A program made the translations under genes and the position numbers. Shown piece after piece: positions 16,333 through 26,733 of a stretch of DNA of 64,000 bases; the first letter of the stretch is position 1, and every line of letters begins with the position of its first letter. This DNA comes from Frankia sp. QA3 (GTDB taxonomy: Bacteria; Actinomycetota; Actinomycetes; Frankiales; Frankiaceae), in NCBI RefSeq assembly GCF_000262465.1, contig NZ_CM001489.1:1718884-1782883 (forward strand), in the 5' to 3' direction. The notes beneath the pieces are model-generated. The model was not told the DNA's origin. It did no database searches and saw nothing but the letters and a program-made list of their open reading frames with translations.

Positions 16333-17856
16333 ATGTTCGACGACACCCCTGGCCCGGTGATCATGATGACTGTTCCCGTGTCCCCTGTACCCGCCGATCC
16401 CTCCGCCTGGTCGGCGGTGGTGGAGGTGGATGTGGAGTCGGCGTCGTTGGGGGAGGTGGAGGAGGTGATCTGCCGGTGGGCGGGGCGGATCGCGGCGGCG
16501 ACGTGTGCCTGGTTGCTGGCGGTGGCGGCGTTCGACCGGCGGGAGGGCTGGTCGGGGATCGGGATGGGCTCGTGTGCGCACTGGCTGTCGTGGCGGTGCG
16601 GGATCGGTCTGCGGACCGCGCGGGAGCATGTGGCGACCGGGCATGCGTTGGAGCGTCTCCCGGCGATCCGGGCCGCGTTCGCCGCGGGCACCCTGTCGTA
16701 TGCGAAGGTCCGGGCGGTGACCCGGATCGCCGACGAACGGTCCGAGCAGGTGTGGTTGACCCATGCGCGGTACTGCACCGCCGGGCAGATCGAGCGGCTG
16801 GTGCGGTGCGCCCGGCAGGCCCGCGGCCAGGAGAGGACACGCCGGTCGGGGCCGCGGTTGGCGTGGCAGTACGACGATGACGGGATGCTCCGCGTGAGCG
16901 CGGTTCTTCCTCCGGACGATGGTGCTCGGTTGATCGCGGCGTTGAACGCGGCCCGGGCGAGCCTCGACACCACCATCCCTCTCGACACCACCACCCCTCT
17001 CGACACCACCGGCGATGCCCAGGCCCGTGCCGCCGAGGCCGAGGAGGTGCCCGCGGACGGGGAGAGCGTGGTCCGGATGCGGGATCGTCAGCGGGACGCC
17101 GAGGCGCTGGTCGCGTTGGCCGACGGGTTCCTCGACCGGCAGGCGCCCGGGCTGATGGCCCCTGAGCACACCCTGACCATGCACCTGACCACCCTCCCCG
17201 ACACCGCCGTGTCCAGCAGCGACTGCCCTGCCAGCGGTGGTGGCACGGGCGCTGCGGACACCCCGGCCGGGGCGGCGGCGGGCAGCGTCTCAGGGCCGGT
17301 GGGGATGACGCGGATCGGGATCGGGGCGTGGGCGGAGGTTGATGGGGGGATCGGGCTGTCCCGGCAGGTCGTGGCACGCCTGGGCTGTGACGGGTTCCTC
17401 CGCGGCATGGTCACCGACCCCGACGGCAACCCGCTCTACCTGGGTCGGCGGCAGCGTCACCCCGGCCAGCGACTGCGTGACGCCGTCTACGCCCGTGACC
17501 ACGGCGTCTGCCAGTACCCGGGCTGTGGGCACACCCGTTTCCTGCAGATCCACCACCTCACCGAGTGGGGCTGGGGAGGTGACACCGACATCGATCGGCT
17601 GCTGCTGATCTGCTCGGCCCATCATCGGGCCGTCCACGACGACGACATCCGACTCGACCGTGCTGCGGACGGTACGGTCACCGCCCGCACCGCTGACGGC
17701 CGGGTCCTCACCACCGCCCCACCGATCCTGCCCGGACCCGAACCCGCCAGCAGACTCGCCCACGCCACCCGGCACATCACCCCCACCGCCATCCACACCC
17801 CCGACGGCGGCCGACTCAGCCTCATCGACTCGATCCACGCCCTCCTCAACCCCTGA
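16333..17856 (+). CDS. DUF222/HNH endonuclease domain protein (13E12 repeat family)
   Basis: About 507 residues from ATG 16333. The helical N-terminal two-thirds (WAGRIAAATCAWLLAVAAFDRREGW, TAREHVATGHALERLP) is DUF222-like. The C-terminus carries an HNH nuclease motif: CQYPGCGHTRFLQIHHLTEW, then LLICSAHHRAVHDDD, with two Cys-x-x-x-Cys/His metal sites and the catalytic His pair. A longer TTG start at 16291 and a shorter ATG at 16363 are possible. This family is common in actinobacterial genomes as multi-copy, probably selfish or mobile-associated genes. It is flanked by copies of the TTCCGCGGAA repeat. Confidence 0.85.
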   Translation: MFDDTPGPVIMMTVPVSPVPADPSAWSAVVEVDVESASLGEVEEVICRWAGRIAAATCAWLLAVAAFDRREGWSGIGMGSCAHWLSWRCGIGLRTAREHVATGHALERLPAIRAAFAAGTLSYAKVRAVTRIADERSEQVWLTHARYCTAGQIERLVRCARQARGQERTRRSGPRLAWQYDDDGMLRVSAVLPPDDGARLIAALNAARASLDTTIPLDTTTPLDTTGDAQARAAEAEEVPADGESVVRMRDRQRDAEALVALADGFLDRQAPGLMAPEHTLTMHLTTLPDTAVSSSDCPASGGGTGAADTPAGAAAGSVSGPVGMTRIGIGAWAEVDGGIGLSRQVVARLGCDGFLRGMVTDPDGNPLYLGRRQRHPGQRLRDAVYARDHGVCQYPGCGHTRFLQIHHLTEWGWGGDTDIDRLLLICSAHHRAVHDDDIRLDRAADGTVTARTADGRVLTTAPPILPGPEPASRLAHATRHITPTAIHTPDGGRLSLIDSIHALLNP

Positions 17857-17877
17857 GCCGAGACAGACCCCGACGCA

Positions 17878-17893
17878 GCCGGTTCCGCGGAAC
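17878..17893. repeat. Dispersed repeat centred on TTCCGCGGAA (copy 2)
   Basis: GCCGGTTCCGCGGAAC matches the copy at 16013 exactly over 16 bp, so the HNH gene is bracketed by this element. The 17857-18000 gap holds nothing else recognisable; it could be the leader of the ABC-F gene. Confidence 0.7.
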
Positions 17894-18000
17894 CGCCCAG
17901 GGTTACCATGGACGCATCATGAAGCTCTGACACCACCCGCGCCCGCGACCGAGGCAGCGTCCCGGCGGGCGGGAGATGCGATCCTTTCGGTGGTGTTCGC

Positions 18001-19623
<1,623 letters not shown>

Positions 19624-19639
19624 CCGGCGGCGCGCGCAG

Positions 19640-20353
19640 TCAGGGGCTGCTGTCCGGCTCCGGCGGCGCCGTCCGCAGGCGTAGCATCGCGCGGTACATG
19701 GCGGTGCGGCTCGGCGGCGGGGGCAGCTCGGCATGGGCGGCAGCGGCGTCGGCGTCGGCGTCGGCGGCGTCGGCGGCATGGGCGGCGTCGACGGCGAAGG
19801 AGCGCAGCAGGTAGCCGACCAGGCGCCGGGAGGCCACCTCGGCGGCCGGTCCGCTGGAGGCGACGACGCCGGCGTTGGCCATGAGGATCACGACGAGATC
19901 CTGGTGGGCGAAGTCCGCCCGCAGCCGGCCGGCGGCCTGGGCCCGGCCGATGAGCCGGCCGAAGTCGGCCGCGACCTCGTCGCGCTGCGACTCCAACGCC
20001 CGCGCGGTAGGGAACGTGCGCGTCAGGACCTCGGTGAAGCCGAGGTCGGCGACCTGCATGCCGCAGACGGTCTCGATGAAGCGGCAGAAGCCGTGCCAGG
20101 GGTCGGGGTCGGCCAGGGCGGCGGACATGGCGTCGCGGTAACCGGTCATCTTCGGGAAGAACGCCGCGCCGACGAGCTCGTCGCGGGTGGGGAAGCGGCG
20201 CAGCAGCGTCGCGATGCCGACGCCGGCGTGCCGGGCGACCTCGTTGGTCGACACCGACAGCCCGTGCTGGGTGAACAGCTCCCGAGCCGCCTCGACGATC
20301 CGGTCGCGGTTTCGCCGGGCGTCGGCCCGCATCCGCTGGCCGTCACCCGTCAC
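19640..20353 (-). CDS. TetR-family regulator divergent from LLM oxidoreductase
   Basis: About 237 residues. The DNA-binding domain is RRNRDRIVEAARELFTQHGLSVSTNEVARHAGVGIATLLRRFPTRDELV near the N-terminus. The C-terminus ends in an Ala/Asp-rich tract. Open sequence upstream of this frame lacks family similarity, so GTG 20353 or ATG 20332 is the start. The TGGAGC-N4-GCTCCA palindrome at 20417 lies 64 bp upstream, and a TGGAGCAC half-site lies 24 bp upstream. Autoregulation and control of the divergent LLM gene at 20559 are likely. Confidence 0.85.
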   Translation of the reverse strand: MTGDGQRMRADARRNRDRIVEAARELFTQHGLSVSTNEVARHAGVGIATLLRRFPTRDELVGAAFFPKMTGYRDAMSAALADPDPWHGFCRFIETVCGMQVADLGFTEVLTRTFPTARALESQRDEVAADFGRLIGRAQAAGRLRADFAHQDLVVILMANAGVVASSGPAAEVASRRLVGYLLRSFAVDAAHAADAADADADAAAAHAELPPPPSRTAMYRAMLRLRTAPPEPDSSP

Positions 20354-20416
20354 GGCTCCGACGGTACCGCACCATCTGGAGCACCTTTTCCGGATTTCCG
20401 CTAGGCTGCGGTCATG

Positions 20417-20432
20417 TGGAGCTAGTGCTCCA
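20417..20432. promoter_or_regulatory. Operator-like palindrome TGGAGC-TAGT-GCTCCA
   Basis: Perfect 6-bp arms around a 4-bp spacer, between a TetR gene and the divergent LLM gene. A TGGAGCAC half-site lies at 20377. It is the probable site of the adjacent TetR protein. Confidence 0.6.
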
Positions 20433-20458
20433 TTTAGGGTCGCGTCCGTAGCGGGCGG

Positions 20459-20506
20459 GTCGACAGCCGAGTTGACAGCCGAGTTGACAGCCGAGTTGAC
20501 AGCTGA
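20459..20506. repeat. Four 12-bp direct repeats (GTTGACAGCCGA)
   Basis: Copies start at 20459, 20471, 20483 and 20495, and they end just upstream of the LLM start. The unit contains TTGACAG. This may be coincidence, or it may supply repeated -35-like sequences. Confidence 0.8.
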
Positions 20507-20558
20507 GGAGACAGGCAGATGCGCGCAGTGGTCCGGCCGGCGGCGGGGGTTGCCTGAG

Positions 20559-21590
20559 ATGCTGGAGCTGGGGGTGCTCTCGCTCAGCGACGCCCAGATC
20601 CGGCTGGGCACCGGCGTGCGGGTCGGCCACGGCGAGCGGCTGGACGAGATCGTCGGCCACGCGACGCTCGCCGAGCGGGTGGGGCTTGACCTGTTCGCCC
20701 TGGGGGAGCACCACACCCTCGACTTCGCGGTCTCCTCGCCGGCGGTCGCGCTCGCCGCCATCGCCGCCCGGACCAGCCGGATCAGGCTCACCAGCGCGGT
20801 GACGGTGCTGCCGATCCTCGACCCGGTGCGGCTCTACCAGGACTTCGCCACCCTCGACCTGGTCAGCCACGGCCGGGCCGAGATCATTGCCGGGCGCAGC
20901 GCGTACGCCGAGCCGTTCGGGATGTTCGGCGAGCACCTCGCCGACGCCGACGTGCTGTTCGACGAGAAGCTCCGCCTGCTGCTGACCCTGCGCGCCCACG
21001 AGCGGGTGACGTGGCGCGGCCGGTTCCGCCCGCCGCTGACCGACGCGCCGATCACGCCCCGAGTCGAGCCCGGATCGCTGCCGGTGTGGATCGGGGTCGG
21101 GGGGTCGCCCGCGAGTGCCGAGCGGGCCGGCCGGCTCGGCCTGCCGATGGTGCTGGGCTACATCGGCGGCCCGCTCAGCCATGCCAAGCGCGCCGTGGAC
21201 ATCTACCGCGCGGCCGGTGAGCAGGCGGGCCACGCCGAACAGCTGAAGGTCGGCATCTCGACGCACTTCTACGCGGCGCAGTCCGAGCAGGACGCCCGCG
21301 ACGTCCACCCGTACTACTACGAGTACCTGCGTCCCAAGACGCCCGGCGGGCGTGGCTTCGTCGTCTCCGCGGAGGCGTTCGCCGACGGGATGCGCCGCGG
21401 CAACGCGATCATGATCGGCACGCCCGCCCAGCTCATCGAGAAGATCCTCGACGCCCACCAGGCGCTCGGCCTGGACCGCTTCTACGGCCAGATCGACTGG
21501 GGCGGCCTGCCCCGCGAGCAGGTCGGCGAGTCGATCCACCGCTTCGCCGAGGCCGTCGCCCCGGTCGTGCGCGCCCACACCGACAGCTGA
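20559..21590 (+). CDS. LLM-class flavin/F420-dependent oxidoreductase
   Basis: A 343-residue luciferase-like protein: ELGVLSLSDAQIRLG at the start, LFALGEHHTLDFAVSSPAVALAAIAA, LVSHGRAEIIAGRSAYAEPF, and SLPVWIGVGGSPASAERAGRLGLP. The GEHH motif and overall plan match the subgroup related to bacterial luciferase and FMN-dependent monooxygenases. ATG 20559 was chosen because the sequence before it is repeat-derived. It is a single-gene unit divergent from a TetR gene. Its stop abuts the convergent ligase gene without a gap. Confidence 0.86.
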   Translation: MLELGVLSLSDAQIRLGTGVRVGHGERLDEIVGHATLAERVGLDLFALGEHHTLDFAVSSPAVALAAIAARTSRIRLTSAVTVLPILDPVRLYQDFATLDLVSHGRAEIIAGRSAYAEPFGMFGEHLADADVLFDEKLRLLLTLRAHERVTWRGRFRPPLTDAPITPRVEPGSLPVWIGVGGSPASAERAGRLGLPMVLGYIGGPLSHAKRAVDIYRAAGEQAGHAEQLKVGISTHFYAAQSEQDARDVHPYYYEYLRPKTPGGRGFVVSAEAFADGMRRGNAIMIGTPAQLIEKILDAHQALGLDRFYGQIDWGGLPREQVGESIHRFAEAVAPVVRAHTDS

Positions 21591-23147
21591 TCAGCGGCGG
21601 GGGCCCCAGGCGGTGTCGGTGCGCAGGCGGGCCTTGTCGACCTTGCCGGCGGCGTTGCGGGGCAGCGGCTCGGTCAGGATCGCGACGTACTGGGGGATCT
21701 TGAAGTCGGCGAGGCGGCCGGCGGCGTGGGCGAGCAGGGCGTCGACGTCGACGGCGGCGCCGGGGCGGGGCACGATGGCCGCGGCGACGCGCTGGCCCAG
21801 GCGCGGGTCGGGCACGCCGACGACGGCGACCTCGCCGACGCCGGCGAACGCCGCCAGCACCCGTTCGACCTCGATGCTGTAGACGTTCTCCCCGCCGCGG
21901 TTGATCATGTCCTTGATCCGGTCGAGCAGGTGGACGCGCCCGGCGTCGTCGATGCGGGCGAGGTCGCCGGTGCGCAGCCAGCCGCCGTCGAGGGCCTCGG
22001 CGCTGGCCTCGGGCCGGCGCCAGTAGCCGCTCATGAGCTGCGGGCCGCGCACGAGGAGCTGGCCGACGCCCGCGGCGGCCTCGGGGCCGTCGAGGCGTAG
22101 CTCGGTGGCGGCGACGGCCGAGCCGACCGAGTCGGCGTGGGCGAGCACCTCGTCATGGTCCAGCCCGCTGACGCAGGCGGCCTCGGTCAGCCCGTAGCCG
22201 GGGCCGAAGCGCGCGGCGGGGAAGGCGGCCAGCAGCTCCGCGACCTGGCTCGGCGGGGTCGGTGCGGCGCCGTAGCTGACCAGCCGGACGTGGGAGACGT
22301 CGGTGCGGGGGAAGTCGGGGTGGCGCAGCGCCTGCCAGTACATCGCCGGCACGCCGTTGAGCACGTCGATGCGCTCGTCGCGGATCGCGGCCAGCCAGGC
22401 GCCGGTCTCGAAGTGGGTGGCGATGACGACCGTGCCGCCGGCGAGCAGGGCGGGCAGCCACTGCATGCCGAAGGCCAGGACGTGGAACAGCGGCGCGGCG
22501 ACCAGCGTCCGGGTCGCCTCGGTCGGGCCGAGGTGCAGGGCACGGCGGCACTGCTCGGCGGCGGACAGCAGCGCCCGGTGCGACAGCATCGCGCCCTTGG
22601 GCACGCCGGTGGTGCCGGAGGTGTAGAACAGCGCCGCCAGCGCCTCCGGGTCCTCGGCGAGGCGCACGGTGGGCGGGCCGTCGGGCAGCGCGGCCGGGTC
22701 GTCGACGACCAGCGTGGCGGCGGAGTCGGTGACGATGTGGGCGACCTCGGCCGGGGTCAGCCGGGTGTTGACGGGGACGGGTACGGCGCCGGCGAGGATC
22801 GCGCCGAGCACTGCCGCGCACCAGGGCGCACCGTTGGGCAGCCGCACGGCCACCCGGTCGCCCGACTCGACGCCGGCGGCCACGAGGCCGCCGGCGACCC
22901 GGCTGGCCGCGTCCCACAGCTGCAGGTAGGTCAGGCGCTGGCCGGTGGCGAGGTCGACGAGGGCCTCGGCGTCGGGCACCCGCTCGACGGTGGCGCGCGC
23001 GCCGTCGCCGACGGTGGCCGCGAGGCCGGTGAAGCGCAGTCCGGCGGCGGTGCGCACCGTGCCCGCGGTGTCCGGGCCGGGGCCCGGTGCGGCGAGCCCC
23101 GGACCCGGCAACGGCGGCGCGGTGGCCGGGTCCGGGGCGGCGCTCAC
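21591..23147 (-). CDS. Acyl-CoA ligase (AMP-forming), medium/long-chain type
   Basis: A 518-residue adenylating enzyme. The ATP loop FYTSGTTGVPKGAML lies near residue 175, GYGLTEAA near 315, GWLRTGDLARIDD near 395, RGGENVYSIEVE near 425, and the catalytic lysine is in NAAGKVDKARLR near 497. The GTG start overlaps the stop of the acyl-CoA dehydrogenase upstream (GTGA). It is the third gene of the leftward operon with both dehydrogenase subunits, so activation and first oxidation of one substrate are encoded together. Confidence 0.9.
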   Translation of the reverse strand: MSAAPDPATAPPLPGPGLAAPGPGPDTAGTVRTAAGLRFTGLAATVGDGARATVERVPDAEALVDLATGQRLTYLQLWDAASRVAGGLVAAGVESGDRVAVRLPNGAPWCAAVLGAILAGAVPVPVNTRLTPAEVAHIVTDSAATLVVDDPAALPDGPPTVRLAEDPEALAALFYTSGTTGVPKGAMLSHRALLSAAEQCRRALHLGPTEATRTLVAAPLFHVLAFGMQWLPALLAGGTVVIATHFETGAWLAAIRDERIDVLNGVPAMYWQALRHPDFPRTDVSHVRLVSYGAAPTPPSQVAELLAAFPAARFGPGYGLTEAACVSGLDHDEVLAHADSVGSAVAATELRLDGPEAAAGVGQLLVRGPQLMSGYWRRPEASAEALDGGWLRTGDLARIDDAGRVHLLDRIKDMINRGGENVYSIEVERVLAAFAGVGEVAVVGVPDPRLGQRVAAAIVPRPGAAVDVDALLAHAAGRLADFKIPQYVAILTEPLPRNAAGKVDKARLRTDTAWGPRR

Positions 23148-24301
23148 ACGCCGGCCTTGGCCAGCAGCCGCTCGTAGTAGACCGCCGGGCCGCCGAACAG
23201 CAGCTGGGAGGCCTTCGCCCGCCGGTAGTACAGGTGCGCCGCGTGCTCCCAGGTGAAGCCGATGCCGCCGTGGACCTGGATGTTCTCGGTGGCGACCGCG
23301 AGGAACGCCTCGGAGCAGACGGCGTGCGCGACGGCGGCGGCGACGCCGGCGTCGGGGGCGTCGGCGAGACCGTCGACGGCGCGGGCGGCCTCGCGGGCCG
23401 CGGCGTCGGCGACCTGGACGCGGGTGAGCATGTCCGCGGCCTTGTGCTTGACGGCCTGGAAGGTGCCGATCTGCCGGCCGAACTGGACGCGGTCCTTGGC
23501 GTAGGTGGTGGACGCCTCCAGGCAGGCGCGGGCGGCGCCGACCTGCTCGGCGGCCAGCGCCGTCGTCGCCACGTCGAGGACCCGGTCGAGGATCGCCGCG
23601 GCGCCGCCGGCCTCGCCGACCAGCCGGGCCGGGGTGGCGGCGAAGGTGACCTTGGCGATGCGGCGGGTCAGGTCCAGCACGGGCAGCGGGGTGCGGGTGA
23701 GCCCGGCGGCGTCGGCGTCGACGGCGTACAGGCCGGGGCCGGCCGGGCCGCCCGCGATGACGAGGAGCACGTCGGCGCCGGCGCCGTCGAGGACGAGCGG
23801 CGCGGTGCCGTCGAGGGTGACGTCACCGGTGTCGCCGCTGGCCGCGCCGGCGCTCGCCGTGACGGCCAGGGCGTCGCCGGTGCCGCGCCCGCCGAGTGAC
23901 CAGCTGCCGTCGACGGCCGGCGGGGCGAGGGTGGCGGTGGTGGTGCCGGCGGCGATGCCGGGCAGGATCCGCGCGGCCTCGTCGCCGCCCGCGGCGACCA
24001 GCGCGGTGCCGGCGAGCACCACCGAGGACAGGAACGGCGAGGGCAGCAGCGCCCGGCCCATCTCCTCCAGCACGACGGAGAGCTCGACCAGGCCGTAGCC
24101 GTCGCCGCCGTGCTCGGTGGGCAGGGCCAGCGACTGCAGGCCGAGCTGCTCGGCCATCTGCGCCCAGATCTTGTCGTCGTAGCCGCGCTCGGAGTCGATC
24201 GCGGCGCGCACGGCCTGCTCGTCGGCCTTGGCGGTCATGAAGTCACGTACCGCCGAGCGCAGCTCGTCCAGCTCGGTGCTGGTGGTGTCCTCGGTGCTCA
24301 T
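23144..24301 (-). CDS. Acyl-CoA dehydrogenase, partner (short-type) subunit
   Basis: A 385-residue protein. It has the LPTEHGGDGYGLVELSVVLEEMGRALLPSPF entry motif and the C-terminal bundle AKDRVQFGRQIGTFQAVKHKAADMLTR with VHGGIGFTWEHAAHLYYRRAK. The middle domain is Gly/Ala/Asp-rich and lacks the SEP/SET-G-SDL loop. It is the beta-type partner of the gene at 24298, with which it overlaps by four bases. Confidence 0.88.
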   Translation of the reverse strand: MSTEDTTSTELDELRSAVRDFMTAKADEQAVRAAIDSERGYDDKIWAQMAEQLGLQSLALPTEHGGDGYGLVELSVVLEEMGRALLPSPFLSSVVLAGTALVAAGGDEAARILPGIAAGTTTATLAPPAVDGSWSLGGRGTGDALAVTASAGAASGDTGDVTLDGTAPLVLDGAGADVLLVIAGGPAGPGLYAVDADAAGLTRTPLPVLDLTRRIAKVTFAATPARLVGEAGGAAAILDRVLDVATTALAAEQVGAARACLEASTTYAKDRVQFGRQIGTFQAVKHKAADMLTRVQVADAAAREAARAVDGLADAPDAGVAAAVAHAVCSEAFLAVATENIQVHGGIGFTWEHAAHLYYRRAKASQLLFGGPAVYYERLLAKAGV

Positions 24302-25587
24302 GCTCCAGACCTCGATTCCGTGGCGCCGGCCGAACGACGGAGCTCCCGGAACGGCGACCTGGTGTCGATGCCCGGCTCCTTGGGCAGGCCGAGCACCCGC
24401 TCCGCCAGGATGTTCTTCATGATCTCCTCGGTGCCGCCGAGGATCCGCAGCGCCGGGGTGGACAACAGCAGCTCCGTCCACGAGTAAGTGCCCCACGCGC
24501 CGGTGTCGGCGATCAGGCGCGGGCCGATGATCTCGGCGGCGAAGTGGGCGCCCCGGGTGAGGTTCTGGGCGTACATCAGCTTGGACACCGACGCCTCGGG
24601 GCCCGGCTGCTCGCCCGCACGGAACTTGCGGACCATCTGGTGGTTGAGGTACTCGGTGGCGAGGCTGTCGGCGTGCAGCTCGGCGAGGCGCCGGCGGGCG
24701 GCGCCGTCGTCGAGGCGGCCGTTGGCGCGCAGCAGCTCGGTGAGGAAGGGCAGGGCGACCGCGCGGCCGACGGGGCCCGCGCCCTCGCCGCCGACGCTGG
24801 CCCGCTCGTTCATCAGGGTGGTCAGGGCGACGCCCCAGCCGCCGTCGACGGGGCCGAGGCGGTGGTCGTCGGAGATGCGGACGTCGGTGAGGAAGACCTC
24901 GTTGAACTCGGAGCCGCCGCTCATCTGACGCAGCGGGCGCACGTCCACCCCGGGGGCGGTCATGTCGACGATGAACGCGGTGATGCCCCGGTGCTTGGGC
25001 TTGTCGGGGTCGGTGCGGCACAGCGCCAGCCCGATCGCGGCATGGTGCGCCACCGACGTCCAGACCTTCTGCCCGTTGAGGATCCAGCCGTCGCCGTCGC
25101 GCACGGCCTTCGTCTCCAGGCTCGCCAGGTCGCTGCCCGCGGCCGGCTCGCTGAACAGCTGGCAGGCGATGATCTCACCGCTGTAGAGCTTGGGCAGGTA
25201 GCGCTGCTTGAGCTCGTCGGAGCCGTGGGCGAGGATCGTCGGGCCGATCATGCCGAGGCCGATGAGGGAGAGCACCCCGGTCTCGGGCACCTCGTAGGCG
25301 GCTTCCAGGCCGTCGTAGACGAGGTCGTGCACGGTGGTCAGCCCGCGCCCGCCGAACTCGGTCGGCCCGGTGAGCCAGCCGAAGCCGTTGTCGAAGCGGG
25401 TGCGCTGCCACGCCTTGGCCTCGGCGACCTTGGCGTTCTCCACGTCAGGCGGATCGGTGCTGAAATAGGAGAGCCGGTCCTCGCCCTCGCCCCAGGCGAC
25501 GTCCTCGGCCGCCCGGGCACGGCGGGTGGCGTGGGCGTCGAGGAACGCGGTGACCTCGGCGACGAACTGGTCCATCTCGCTCGGCAT
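24298..25587 (-). CDS. Acyl-CoA dehydrogenase, FAD-binding long-type subunit
   Basis: A 429-residue protein. It has LTGPTEFGGRGLTTVHDLVYDGLEA, CQLFSEPAAGSDLASLETKA, LNGQKVWTSVAHHA and the C-terminal LGGTEEIMKNILAERVLGLP. ATG 25587 has GGAGA six bases upstream; a TTG two codons earlier is less likely. It is the first gene of the leftward operon and divergent from the SDR at 25764, with a TTGAC-N6-GTCAA operator between. Confidence 0.9.
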   Translation of the reverse strand: MPSEMDQFVAEVTAFLDAHATRRARAAEDVAWGEGEDRLSYFSTDPPDVENAKVAEAKAWQRTRFDNGFGWLTGPTEFGGRGLTTVHDLVYDGLEAAYEVPETGVLSLIGLGMIGPTILAHGSDELKQRYLPKLYSGEIIACQLFSEPAAGSDLASLETKAVRDGDGWILNGQKVWTSVAHHAAIGLALCRTDPDKPKHRGITAFIVDMTAPGVDVRPLRQMSGGSEFNEVFLTDVRISDDHRLGPVDGGWGVALTTLMNERASVGGEGAGPVGRAVALPFLTELLRANGRLDDGAARRRLAELHADSLATEYLNHQMVRKFRAGEQPGPEASVSKLMYAQNLTRGAHFAAEIIGPRLIADTGAWGTYSWTELLLSTPALRILGGTEEIMKNILAERVLGLPKEPGIDTRSPFRELRRSAGATESRSGA

Positions 25588-25689
25588 GGGCAATCTCCGA
25601 CTGGGGTGTCAAGTATGGCGGGAAGTCCCGGCTGCCAGGGGTGCGCTGGGGGGTCCCGGACAAGGATTATGGCCTCATGACACTAAGGT

Positions 25690-25719
25690 TTGACGAATAT
25701 GTCAAGTAGACCCTAGAGT
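25690..25719 (+). promoter_or_regulatory. Promoter of the SDR-thiolase operon with operator over the -35 box
   Basis: TTGACGAATATGTCAA (25690-25705) has perfect TTGAC/GTCAA arms. Read as a -35 (TTGACG), it is 18 bases from TAGAGT (25714-25719), a fair -10 for the gene at 25764. It lies in the divergent region shared with the acyl-CoA dehydrogenase operon. Confidence 0.6.
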
Positions 25720-25763
25720 CGCCAGCGTCGCCGTGCGGACTGACCGGGCAGAGGAGCTGACGG

Positions 25764-26690
25764 GTGTCGCAACAGGGTGAGCGTCTCCTGGAGGGACGCG
25801 TCGTCATCGTGACGGGCGGGGGCCGGGGAATCGGCCGCAGCCACAGCCTCGAGCTGGCCGCGCACGGGGCAACTGTCGTGGTCAACGACCTGGGCGTCGG
25901 AGTCCGCGGGGAGTCGTCGCAGGAGGAGCCCGCCGACGCCGTCGTCGCCGAGATCGAGGCCAAGGGCGGGGTCGCGGTGCGCGACACCGGCAACGTCACC
26001 GACTGGGCGGCGGTGCGCTCCCTGGTAGCGAACACGGTCGAACGCTTCGGCCGGCTCGACGCCATCGTCAACAATGCCGGCATCCTGCGGGACGCGACGA
26101 TCACCTCGCTCACCGAGCAGGACTGGGACGCCGTCATCGGCGTCCACCTCAAGGGCACCTTCGCCCTGACCAAGCACGCCTGCGACTACTGGCGGGCCGA
26201 GTCCAAGGCGGGCCGCCCGGTCGCCGGGCGGATCATCAACACCACCTCCGGCACGGGCCTGGCCGGCAACGTCGGCCAGGCCGCCTACGGCGCCGCCAAG
26301 GCCGGCATCGCGAACCTGACGCTGACCACGGCGCTCGAGGGCAGCCGCTACGGCGTGACCGCCAACTGCATCTCCCCGGTCGCCGCGACCCGGATGACCG
26401 CCGGCACGGGCCTCGCCCAGCCCGGCGCCGCCGAGGGCTTCGACCGGTTCGACCCGGCGAACTCCTCCCCGGTCGTCGCCTGGCTGGCTTCGGAGCGCTC
26501 CGGCTGGCTGACCGGGCGGGTGCTGCGCATCGACGGCAACACCGTGCATCCGGTGGACCCGTGGAGCGTGCGCCGCGGCTACAGCGCCGCCCGCGGCGGG
26601 CGCCTGGACGCCGCCGAGCTCGACGCCGGGCTGCGCGTGGTGCTGGGCACCGCCCCGGCGGGCCTGGCCGGCCTGAACATCATTTCGTGA
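25764..26690 (+). CDS. Short-chain dehydrogenase/reductase (3-hydroxyacyl-CoA dehydrogenase-like)
   Basis: A 308-residue classical SDR. The NAD(P) loop TGGGRGIG, the VVVNDLGVG motif (Asp after beta-2), NNAGIL, and the catalytic YGAAK tyrosine/lysine are all visible. The long VVNDLG..GES..EEPADAVV insertion is typical of the multifunctional-enzyme-2/(3R)-hydroxyacyl-CoA dehydrogenase branch. It starts at GTG 25764 as the first gene of a six-gene rightward operon. It probably oxidises a beta-hydroxyacyl-CoA to the keto ester for the thiolase downstream. Confidence 0.88.
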   Translation: MSQQGERLLEGRVVIVTGGGRGIGRSHSLELAAHGATVVVNDLGVGVRGESSQEEPADAVVAEIEAKGGVAVRDTGNVTDWAAVRSLVANTVERFGRLDAIVNNAGILRDATITSLTEQDWDAVIGVHLKGTFALTKHACDYWRAESKAGRPVAGRIINTTSGTGLAGNVGQAAYGAAKAGIANLTLTTALEGSRYGVTANCISPVAATRMTAGTGLAQPGAAEGFDRFDPANSSPVVAWLASERSGWLTGRVLRIDGNTVHPVDPWSVRRGYSAARGGRLDAAELDAGLRVVLGTAPAGLAGLNIIS

Positions 26691-26733
26691 TCGGTGTGTC
26701 ACTGATCTGCTGGCGGCGAGAGGAGACGACGCG

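Noticed and set aside
20459..20506. TTGACAG direct repeats as copies of the TTGAC-N6-GTCAA operator
   Set aside because: They are direct repeats without the inverted GTCAA arm, so they do not form the dyad.
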